This document shows, in pieces, positions 54,463 through 62,900 of a stretch of DNA of 64,000 nt. Numbering within the stretch: position 1 is the stretch's first letter; each line of letters opens with the position of its first letter. The notes under the pieces were generated by a model. The model saw only the letters and a list, made by a program, of their open reading frames with translations, was not told the origin of the DNA and searched no databases. Source of the DNA: Euryarchaeota archaeon UBA86 (lineage in GTDB: Archaea; Thermoplasmatota; Poseidoniia; Poseidoniales; Thalassarchaeaceae); assembly GCA_002503055.1 (NCBI GenBank), contig DAQX01000023.1, forward strand, positions 12,197-76,196. The letters are read 5' to 3'. The translations under genes and the position numbers were made by a program.

Positions 54463-55245
54463 GTGGCAGACTTAGGTACAAGGGATGCAGTCTGGTTGGG
54501 AATCGTTGTAGGATCTATGGTCGCAGTCATGGGTTCGTTCATTGTTTTCTTTCTCAGTGGCCTCGATAATCCAGATGTTCCCAAAGCCGCTCGTTCTGGT
54601 GCAGTTTCAGGACTGGCGGCTTCGGTCATAGTGACAACATTCGCTCTCCACAGATTGAGGGAACAATCGAAATCTGGCAGAGATATGAAGTCTATCAGAG
54701 AGGCCGAGGTAATCAAAGTCAGAGCGATACTTACTCCGATAGAAGAAAGAACATATGTTTGGGCCTCTAAATCTTGGTCGGTGGAAGAGAAGATACGAAG
54801 AGATAGAGGAGTCTTAGTAGTAGATTTACATGGCCTCGATGTACCATCAGCTGCAGCCTTGGCAGATATGTTATTGGAAAATAGATCAAGCCTTGGTCGC
54901 CTGAAAATAATTACCGGAAATGGAGAGGGCACTCGTCCAAGTTCTGCCGACCCCGGAATCAGACCAGCTGTCATTCAACGACTCAAAGTTGGTGCATTGA
55001 AAGCAGAGTGGCAGATTATTCAGAAGTCAAGCTCATTAGTTCTCAGACCAATGGGAAGGGCACCAACTCCAAGACAATGGGCTACACGCTTCGCCGTTTT
55101 CATCATTCCAATGACGGGGACCATGACTCTGGCATTTCGAGACTTGGCAGGAAGTAGTTTTGAGCAGCAGGGGATGATGTTTGGAGCTGCGGCAGGAGTG
55201 TTGATGACTGGATTACTATCTAGTTACAGAGACCGCACTTCCTAG
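54463..55245 (+). CDS. Membrane-anchored Smr-domain protein
   Basis: 260 aa. Two helices at about 10-32 and 43-62, then a cytoplasmic Smr-like domain: VVDLHGLDVPSAAALADML (DLHG at 121-124) and LKIITGNGEGTRPSSAD (TGNGEG at 151-156), then two C-terminal helices. The DLHG and HGxG-type motifs are the Smr catalytic and binding sites, though His is replaced by Thr in the second. Smr domains cut or bind branched or structured nucleic acids, so membrane tethering is unusual. The start is GTG 54463. The last four bases overlap the convergent zinc-ribbon gene as CTAG. Confidence 0.65.
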   Translation: MADLGTRDAVWLGIVVGSMVAVMGSFIVFFLSGLDNPDVPKAARSGAVSGLAASVIVTTFALHRLREQSKSGRDMKSIREAEVIKVRAILTPIEERTYVWASKSWSVEEKIRRDRGVLVVDLHGLDVPSAAALADMLLENRSSLGRLKIITGNGEGTRPSSADPGIRPAVIQRLKVGALKAEWQIIQKSSSLVLRPMGRAPTPRQWATRFAVFIIPMTGTMTLAFRDLAGSSFEQQGMMFGAAAGVLMTGLLSSYRDRTS

Positions 55246-55472
55246 GAATAGTCCGGCACTCCTTCACAACATGCCTCGACTACTCTTCTACACCTCGGAC
55301 ACTCCATGTGCTGCCTCATAGGAATTGCCGAGCCAACGAATCCACATTCGCATCGAATATCTTCACAGTGGTCTACATCCACGAAGACTCTTGAGAGGAA
55401 GGGGGCACAAATCAGTTTTCCATGCCAGAACCTAGTCTTTCTAGTTCGGAAGAAAGTAGGACAACCAACCAA
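55242..55472 (-). CDS. Small zinc-ribbon protein at the end of the suf cluster
   Basis: Up to 76 aa. The cysteines CEDIRCECG and MECPRCRR suggest a zinc ribbon or rubredoxin-like fold. The longest start (55472) overlaps sufD by 61 bases; GTG 55382 would give 46 aa without overlap and keep all Cys. I favour the shorter form. The compact fit between sufD and the convergent Smr stop supports a real gene, possibly an accessory metal protein of the suf operon. Confidence 0.45.
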   Translation of the reverse strand: MVGCPTFFRTRKTRFWHGKLICAPFLSRVFVDVDHCEDIRCECGFVGSAIPMRQHMECPRCRRVVEACCEGVPDYS

Positions 55473-56527
55473 TCATGCAGATTTTCACTGCCCATTTCGG
55501 ATAGAGTAGAGTTAAGGAAGGCTGCAATCAGAACCCTCCTTGCCTCTGATGGGTCCAAACCTCTGGCTTGTAGATAGAACAACTGGTTTTCATCTAGAGG
55601 GCCATTTGCGGTGCCATGCCCACAACCCACAACCTCATGTTCGAGAACTTCCAACTCTGGAATCGAATCGGCTTCAGCGTTTTTGGAGAGTAGAAGATTG
55701 TGGAAAATCTGGGCCGCATCGGCTCCCCTTGAACCATCCATTACTTTCAGCATCCCAGTACCTACAGTCCTACTATTGCCACCGCATGCTGAATGCCAAG
55801 AGAGTCTACTGAAAGTCTCCGGCGCATCATGCAGAATCTCCACATGATGGTCAAGATGCATTGAGCCGGCCCCTAGAACTGAACCAAGAACTCTAACACT
55901 CCCTCCTGATTCTTTCAGAAGATATCTTAGATCTGTCTTTGTTTTGTCCGAGCCCGATGAAACGGTACCGACTCGAACCTGTGCATCTCTTCCGATATCC
56001 AAGGAATCTACTCTGAGCATCGTACCTTGCTGCATCAGCCCGACCACGATATCGTTTACGACACTACCAGAACCGACCTCTCCAGTCCTCAATAGTCCAA
56101 ACCAGTCTCCAGAACCTCTGACACGAGTAATCAGTTCGAACTCACTCAGATCTCCTATCTGTAAATTCAGATGAACTGCGGAACTACCTTCTCCTGTGTC
56201 AATATCAAGCAAAAGAGGCATATCTAAATTGAATTTTGAATCTATCTTGACTTCCCACCCAGAAGTAGCGGTAACCGCTCCTAGAAATGAAAGCGTGAAA
56301 GGATCCGAGTCAGGTAAATCACCCAATTCCAAATCCACTCTCTCCAGTGAAACTCCCTCTGGAACAGTACTCCCATCGAGTTTGGCTATCGAGACAGACG
56401 CCGAACTGATCTCTGGAACTTCCGTTACATCGCCCGTGGGGTGAACTCTTCTCCAAGGAGTGTATCTCCATAGATGGTCAGCCCTCTCGGGCTGTGGCAG
56501 TGATAGGTAATCAGCAGCGGTTTGCAA
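55412..56527 (-). CDS. sufD: Fe-S cluster assembly scaffold subunit SufD
   Basis: Partner of SufB and SufC in Fe-S cluster assembly. 371 aa. An N-terminal helical segment with WRYTPWRRV is followed by the beta-helix core, and the C-terminal block HEVVGCGHGTANGPLDENQLFYLQARGLDPSEAR-type sequence carries the conserved His and Cys of the SufBD interface. The start is TTG 56527 after GGTGG, nine bases from sufB. Confidence 0.87.
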   Translation of the reverse strand: MQTAADYLSLPQPERADHLWRYTPWRRVHPTGDVTEVPEISSASVSIAKLDGSTVPEGVSLERVDLELGDLPDSDPFTLSFLGAVTATSGWEVKIDSKFNLDMPLLLDIDTGEGSSAVHLNLQIGDLSEFELITRVRGSGDWFGLLRTGEVGSGSVVNDIVVGLMQQGTMLRVDSLDIGRDAQVRVGTVSSGSDKTKTDLRYLLKESGGSVRVLGSVLGAGSMHLDHHVEILHDAPETFSRLSWHSACGGNSRTVGTGMLKVMDGSRGADAAQIFHNLLLSKNAEADSIPELEVLEHEVVGCGHGTANGPLDENQLFYLQARGLDPSEARRVLIAAFLNSTLSEMGSENLHDWLVVLLSSELERLGSGMEN

Positions 56528-56536
56528 GCCACCACC

Positions 56537-57949
56537 TCAGCCTATGCTTCCTTCCATTTCAAGGGCCATCAATTGATTCAACTCAACTGCATATTCCATA
56601 GGTAACTCTCTAGTAAATGGCTCAAAGAACCCGTTTACAATCATCGCAAGGGCCTCTTCTTCGGAATGGCCTCTACTCATTAGGTAGAACAACTGATTAT
56701 CACTGACCTTGGAAACACTGGCCTCGTGCTCACACCTCGCAGTTGGGTTGGCGACCTCCATTGTTGGGTATGTGTCAGAGCGACTTTCTTCGTCTAGAAT
56801 CAATGCATCACAAACTACGTTCAGTTTACAGTTCTCTGCCTTAGGAGATACTGTCACCAGTCCTCTATAGGTCCCCCTCCCTCCATTCTTACTTATGCTC
56901 TTGGAGAGAATCTTACTAGTGGTGTTGGATGCCAGATGATGGATTTTTGCCCCTGCATCCTGATGCTGACCGTCTCCTGAATATGCAACCGAAATGACCT
57001 CTGCGTGAGCTCCCTCTCCCTTCAGGATAACAGCCGGGTACTTCATCGTCAACTTGCTGCCGATATTTCCATCAACCCACTCAATCTTTGAATTTTCATG
57101 CGCAATACCTCTCTTGGTGACAAGGTTGTAAACATTCGAACTCCAGTTCTGTACTGTCGAGTACCTGATATGAGCGCCCGGTAGTGCGATCAACTCAACT
57201 ACAGCAGAGTGCAATGAGTCGGTTGAGTAACTTGGCGCCGTACAGCCCTCGACATAGTGAATGCTGCTACCCTCGTCGGCAATAATCAGAGTCCTCTCAA
57301 ATTGCCCCATATTCTTCGCATTGATTCTGAAGTATGCTTGTACCGGCATCTCGACATGAACTCCCTTCGGGACATAGATGAATGACCCACCGGACCAAAC
57401 TGCAGTGTTTAGGGCCGAGAACTTGTTGTCAGTTAGTGGAACTACTGAGCAGAACCACTTCTTTACTAGATCTGGGTACTCTTTCAGTCCTCTATCCATG
57501 TCAAGGAATATGACACCTTGCTCCTCCAAGTCCTCACGGATGCTGTGGTATACGGCCTCCGACTCGTACTGTGCAGTAACTCCGGAGAGCCACTTCTGCT
57601 CGGCCTCTGGAATCCCTAGTCGGTCGAAGGTGTTACGAATCTCCTCGGGAACATCATCCCAGTCTTTCTCAGTCGCCTCCGATGAGCGCAGGTAGTAGCA
57701 AATAGAATCGAAATCAATTTCATCTAGTGTACTTGTATTACCCCACTTGGGCATAGGACGCTTGACAAAGTGATTGTACGCCTTGACGCGGAGTTCAGTC
57801 ATCCACTCTGGCTCTTCTTTGAGTTTGGAAATCTCCCTAACTACTTCCTCAGATAGGCCGAAGTCGAATCTAATGGTCGAATTCTCAGTATCTTTCCATC
57901 CTGCCTTGTAGTCCCCAACGACTTCTCTGGCTTCTTGATTGTCCGGCAT
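56537..57949 (-). CDS. sufB: Fe-S cluster assembly scaffold subunit SufB
   Basis: Scaffold where the nascent Fe-S cluster forms. 470 aa with the strongly conserved blocks FVKRPMPKWG, WFCSVVPLTDNKFSALNTAVWSGG-type, FIYVPKGVHVEMP, YFRINAKNMGQFERTLII, YVEGCTAPSYSTDSLHSAVVE and ARCEHEASVSKV. The ATG overlaps the sufC stop (TGATG). Confidence 0.95.
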   Translation of the reverse strand: MPDNQEAREVVGDYKAGWKDTENSTIRFDFGLSEEVVREISKLKEEPEWMTELRVKAYNHFVKRPMPKWGNTSTLDEIDFDSICYYLRSSEATEKDWDDVPEEIRNTFDRLGIPEAEQKWLSGVTAQYESEAVYHSIREDLEEQGVIFLDMDRGLKEYPDLVKKWFCSVVPLTDNKFSALNTAVWSGGSFIYVPKGVHVEMPVQAYFRINAKNMGQFERTLIIADEGSSIHYVEGCTAPSYSTDSLHSAVVELIALPGAHIRYSTVQNWSSNVYNLVTKRGIAHENSKIEWVDGNIGSKLTMKYPAVILKGEGAHAEVISVAYSGDGQHQDAGAKIHHLASNTTSKILSKSISKNGGRGTYRGLVTVSPKAENCKLNVVCDALILDEESRSDTYPTMEVANPTARCEHEASVSKVSDNQLFYLMSRGHSEEEALAMIVNGFFEPFTRELPMEYAVELNQLMALEMEGSIG

Positions 57950-58734
57950 CAGGCCACCCCCTCTGCTGCCATATTCTCGACCCAGTCGTAACCATTTTCT
58001 TCGAGTTGTGTCGCTAGCTCGGGCCCCCCGGAAGCAACAATTTTACCTCCGATTAGAACATGAATGAAGTCCGGCTTAACATGCTCTAGAATTCTCGAGT
58101 AGTGAGTGATAATCAAGGCACCCGAATCAGTACCTCTGACAGCGGCATTAACGCCCGATGCAACAGTCTTAATCCCGTCAATGTCAAGCCCACTATCTGT
58201 CTCATCTAAGATGGCGAGTTTAGGTTTTAGGAGCATCATCTGGAGAATTTCGAATCGCTTCTTCTCTCCGCCACTGAATCCATCATTTACATATCTGGAC
58301 AGAAAGCTTCGAGGGATTTTCAGTTGATCCATTGCCTCGTTTAATTCCTTTCTGAAATTGGCACCCTTGGCTGCATCCTCGCCTCTGATACTGGCCACCG
58401 ACTTACGCAGGAAGTTACCTACTTGAAGGCCTGGAACAGCTTGAGGATATTGGAAGGAGAGAAACACTCCCCGACGAGCGCGTTCCCAAGGGTCCTCGTC
58501 GAGCAGACTATCTCCATTGAGCAAAACATCTCCCTTCTCGACCTCGTAGTCAGGGTGGCCCATGATGACATTGGCAGCGGTCGTCTTACCACTCCCATTT
58601 CGGCCCATGATGGCATGAACTTCGCCCGGCAAGATTCTCAAATCTATGCCTTTGAGAATGCTCGTATCGTCTATTCCGACATGTAAGTCTACGATTTCCA
58701 TCAAGGCTTCTGCCTGCCCGGATGCGGCTGTCAT
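57949..58734 (-). CDS. sufC: Fe-S cluster assembly ATPase SufC
   Basis: ABC-type ATPase of the SufBCD complex. 261 aa: Walker A GRNGSGKTT (44-52), Q-loop SFQYPQAVPG, signature FSGGEKKRFEILQ and Walker B AILDETDSGLDID. ATG 58734 lies 27 bp from a TATA-like TTCAAAAGG, so the sufC-sufB-sufD message is probably leaderless. Confidence 0.95.
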   Translation of the reverse strand: MTAASGQAEALMEIVDLHVGIDDTSILKGIDLRILPGEVHAIMGRNGSGKTTAANVIMGHPDYEVEKGDVLLNGDSLLDEDPWERARRGVFLSFQYPQAVPGLQVGNFLRKSVASIRGEDAAKGANFRKELNEAMDQLKIPRSFLSRYVNDGFSGGEKKRFEILQMMLLKPKLAILDETDSGLDIDGIKTVASGVNAAVRGTDSGALIITHYSRILEHVKPDFIHVLIGGKIVASGGPELATQLEENGYDWVENMAAEGVA

Positions 58735-58755
58735 GTCATTATCCCGGAATCAGCC

Positions 58756-58796
58756 CCTTTTGAATGTCTGCTTGCGTGTTAGGTCACCCTAAAATC
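58756..58796. promoter_or_regulatory. Back-to-back promoters of suf and nfu
   Basis: On the minus strand TTCAAAAGG (about 58756-58764) is 27 bp from the sufC ATG 58734. On the plus strand CCTAAAATC (58788-58796) is 27 bp from the nfu GTG 58819. Both spacings predict leaderless messages, and the two boxes are only 32 bp apart, so the divergent Fe-S genes could be controlled together. Confidence 0.5.
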
Positions 58797-58818
58797 ACAT
58801 CACTACTCCGCCTCGTTT

Positions 58819-59313
58819 GTGAACTTGCCTCGTGAATCACAAGACTCGGCTACGGACTCTCTTGAGGAATCCTACCGAGTTCAGATAGAGGATGCCATGA
58901 GAAAGGAATCAGAGAGACGAATTATCGAGACCCACGACCCCGCCGAGATATCCAGATTGCAAGCATGTTCTCTAGTTGATTTAGCAAAATCAGATGATGA
59001 CGATTTTGTACCCGCTCTGATGGCTAGACTAGGGCCAGTCAGAGCAGCATTGGATGGCCATGGAGGAGGACTGGTTGTTACAGAGTCTAGAGTTGTGAAA
59101 ACCCCAACAGGGAACAGCCTCACATTAATTCTAGATCTTGATGGTGCATGTGTCTCTTGTGGGGCAGCACCGGGTACTCTGCAAGGAATACAAGATGACC
59201 TTTTGATTGACCCCGAGGTTATTGAGGTACGATTCAACTCAGGTATGTTGGAATGGTTCGATGACCTACAGCGCGAGTTTGTTCTCAAACACGGCGGAGT
59301 GACATTTGTCTAG
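58819..59313 (+). CDS. NFU-type Fe-S carrier protein
   Basis: 164 aa. The C-terminal ~95 residues are a NifU C-terminal (NFU) domain with LGPVRAALDGHGGGLVV and the cluster-binding CxxC in LDLDGACVSCGAAPGTLQGI (C111, C114). The N-terminal ~70 residues are a helical, acidic extension. It probably receives clusters from the divergent SufBCD. The GTG start is at 58819. The last four bases, CTAG, are shared with the convergent maf gene. Confidence 0.85.
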   Translation: MNLPRESQDSATDSLEESYRVQIEDAMRKESERRIIETHDPAEISRLQACSLVDLAKSDDDDFVPALMARLGPVRAALDGHGGGLVVTESRVVKTPTGNSLTLILDLDGACVSCGAAPGTLQGIQDDLLIDPEVIEVRFNSGMLEWFDDLQREFVLKHGGVTFV

Positions 59314-59945
59314 ATAATAAGCGAGGAAATTATTTCAATTGCACCGTGCGCAAATCCGAGAACCGTGACTTCTTCTCCCTCGATTAATGATGCGTTCTCT
59401 CCAGCCAATCCGGCTAAGTCGTATGCCCCAGCCTTACCTTTCCACGATCCGCTGGAGACAAGGTTAGCCAACACATCTTGAGTCAATTCATCAAACTCAA
59501 CCACAGCAGATTCAGACCAAATGTCGGCTGTCCACCCGCCGTGTAGTATTTCTGTACCATCTCTGTTAAATGCAGGAGAGTAAAGTATTGCAGTACAGGA
59601 CCAAACACGATGTCTTCTTCCCGAAAGTCCCAACAACATACTGGCCGCCATCAATTCATCAATTGGTTGCCCCAATGCAATCAACGGATCAGTTGGGTCT
59701 TCTACAAGCGTATCGGACACGACAACCAAATCAGGCTGCCCGCCACTGATTGTAACCTCCTGAGCAGCAGCTTCGGCCTTAGCAGAGCAAATCAATTCAA
59801 CTCGTTGAGACACCTCAATTCCACTTGAAGGATTAATTTCATCCGAAGCCAGGGCCCTAGATTCTAATTTTGTAGATTCATTCACAATCTCGGATAGAAT
59901 CTCGCGCCTGCGCTCGGATGCAGATGCAAGCAGAATCGATATCAT
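59310..59945 (-). CDS. maf: Maf-like nucleoside triphosphate pyrophosphatase
   Basis: House-cleaning nucleotide pyrophosphatase. 211 aa. The family motifs are ILLASASERRREIL (N-terminal phosphate-binding), the catalytic Asp in LVVVSDTLVEDP, MLLGLSGRRHRVWS and GSWKGKAGAYDLAGLAG. There is a short insert around FNRDGTEILHGGWTAD. Seven bases separate it from the subtilisin-like gene upstream. Confidence 0.85.
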   Translation of the reverse strand: MISILLASASERRREILSEIVNESTKLESRALASDEINPSSGIEVSQRVELICSAKAEAAAQEVTISGGQPDLVVVSDTLVEDPTDPLIALGQPIDELMAASMLLGLSGRRHRVWSCTAILYSPAFNRDGTEILHGGWTADIWSESAVVEFDELTQDVLANLVSSGSWKGKAGAYDLAGLAGENASLIEGEEVTVLGFAHGAIEIISSLII

Positions 59946-59952
59946 AGGAGCC

Positions 59953-62900
59953 TCAGAGAACTATCCGCTCATTGCAGACCGGGCAATTCACTGAGGAATT
60001 GCCCATTGCAATCTCAAATCTACTGGAACAACTCGGACAGATTACTGGCATATTCATCGGCGGAGGAGCAGGTAGGGCCGAGGCGCTTCCTTCCTCTGGA
60101 ACGGGGATCTCCGGCAAAGGAATAACTGGAGTTGACATATCCTCGACAGGTGTGGAAGTTACAACTTCATCCACCAATTCTACTTCTTCTGAATCTTCAG
60201 GTCTAATCACGGCTACTACCTTGATGTCCGACTCATCAACAACATCAACCACATCTTCCTCTAATATTACGACTCCAGAGGCAACACTTCTGTTCCTTCT
60301 GATCCATCTGAGTCCTCTGGCTGAGAGAGTCACTAGGATGACAGTACAGAGAAGCAGTACAGCGATTGCAAAACCTCCGAGTAGAATGTTGAAATTCTGT
60401 TCGTCTAGACCCAGTTGGTGGCGCAATATCTCTAGGATTGAATCTCCTACTCTATTGGGATCATTATCGTCAATCACAGCCCTAATCTGCCAACCGCTAG
60501 CAGAAGTATGGATGAATAGAGTTTCACTGCTAGAAGGGGATCTGTCAACTAGGTACAGATTGCCAAGATTGAGCCTATCGTAAATACCGAACCATCCTTC
60601 TTCTGGATCAATTATGCCGTAATTGACCTGTGGGCCTGTCGGCCCAACTAGATCGAATAGGACTTGGACTCCTCGGGAAGTCTCTACAAGATCTATCGCA
60701 CTCATTCCTCTAGCGGGGAATGTTGCAGTCAGATTATCGATTTCGTTAAATGAAGAGTCAGCAATTATTGCGACCATCTCAGCATCCAAACCCTCCCCCT
60801 GTTTCCAGGTGGCCACAATCCTCTCTTCATCATCAATTACAAACACCATCATCTTCGCAAGTGTGACATCATCGGCGACGGATTTCCTGAATGTCCAAGA
60901 CGACTGCTCAATCAATCCATGCGCATACCATAGGCCATGCCTCTCTATGTTGGTTGAATCGCTCCTAGACGATTTGTAAAGGAGATGTGCACCATCGTCA
61001 TCACCGAATTCCACTTCAAGAGAAGTCGTCTCTCCAGGAATTAGATCAATCTCATCGACCACATTCGGAGTTAGTGACCAGTCCGAGGACTTAGTAGGCG
61101 CATCCGCGTGAAGGATGAAAACACTAGTTTGCTCTCCAAACGAACTACCACTCATCATTTCCCTATGGTATCCGGAGACAAGAATTTCTGAATCATCCAC
61201 ATCGATATCTATTCCCCAATATTTGCCATCGGAAAGCAGAATTGGCTGCATAAGATCCTGAATTGGGGTCATCTCACAACTAGCATCGATTGTAGAGTAA
61301 CTTAGCGTCTGCCTAAAGTAACCTGTAGAGTCAATGAAACGCCTAGTCCAGACTATGTGAGCCCAACCATCCTCTGTACTACTGAAAGCAAGATCTCCCG
61401 ACCACATTTCATCCAATACATTTGTGCATGAGGTCAACATCCTGTTGGAATTCAGTCGATACAGAGAGAGAACTCCTTCCTTCTCGGTAATCACTAAACC
61501 TTCATCATCGAGATCTATTAGTCTGATTGGAATCTCTCCGGTTCCGAATGTCATTGATCGTGAACCAGTCAGAGTTGATTCATCGACTAGTACTGTAGAC
61601 TCGACTTGATTGTTGGACCAGTCCAAATCGGCCAGACCGGTCCCGGTAACAGTTATTCTGACATCTACCGGTCCTGATTGGTTCATTTTATGGGCGAATG
61701 AAATCTGCGAGGCCCCTTGGCCCATAACAAGAGGAATCGCTGTTGAAGATACCAAAACCCATCCAAGACCATTGTGAATCTCTAGAGAAGCCTCGACACT
61801 CGTAGCATCTGTAGAGCCCAGATTGTCGACCCTTGCTGTGATAAGGAATTGATCATTTGGTCTTGGAATTGGTGGCTCAGTTCTGATAGCCCCGTCTCTG
61901 AATGCAAGATCAACTCCCTGTGGTCTTTGGATTACAGGGAATGAAATCGACTGATCGTTATCTGTCTCATCCAATTCCTCAATTGTATTTGCAGGATCTA
62001 GGGAAACCAACACCGTCTTTTCTCCTATTGTAGTTGGGTTCCAGTACAGTACTACCTCTACTATGTCTCCGCTATCGATGCTTGGCAACACCATCTCATC
62101 CTTGCGAGCACCATCCTCATAGAGTGAGATTGCCAAGTTAGAAGCTGCCATGTCGCCATCATTTCGAATTTCGGTTCTTACTTCGAGGAAGGTATTGACA
62201 TATGTCTCACTGATGGGGATCCCGTACTCTTCGACTGAAAGCCCTGTCCTGAAAATTAGATTCGCCGCCGGTGGGTCATTATCTACTTCAACAACTCTCT
62301 TCACTTCCTCAGAGTAGATGCCATCGCCACTAACCATCCTGGCAGAGATTCTGTAGAAGCCATCGTCCACTTCCTCCGTATCCCAAGTTACTGACCAGTC
62401 TCCATTAGAGCTGCCACTGCCTCCGAATGTCTGCGCAGTTTCCCACGCTTCCGTACCTATCCTCCATTGAACTGTACCTCCGTTGACTGACTCCCATGTC
62501 CCGAAGACATTGACGCTTCCCGAGACGGCCTCTTGGCCACTGGGGCCCCCCATTGTGACAGCGATGAGACCAACTTCGTGCTTCTGTTTGGCAACCTTAC
62601 TCCACTGCTCAAACTCATTCTTCGCCTGAGCTTCGATAATGACTTCAATAACCTCAATCTCTTCTTCGGTGAATTCAGGCAGAGTGAATGGAGTAGTCCA
62701 ATTGATGGTGCCCTGTGCTACATGCCAGTCGACTAGGACAACTTCTCTTTTTGGCTCTCCTTCGGGCCTATGAGAGTACGAAATCCTGACTGATACCTCA
62801 TCAATCGTGCCATTGGTATCTTTGTCCTCGTCGATATGCCCTCTAGCGCTGTAGGTCTCGCCTTCAACTAACCAAGCATCTTCTTCGGGACTTTCTATGA

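Noticed and set aside
54387..54974. 195-aa open frame on the minus strand
   Set aside because: It lies antisense to the Smr gene, has no domain signature, and its codon pattern is that of a shadow frame.
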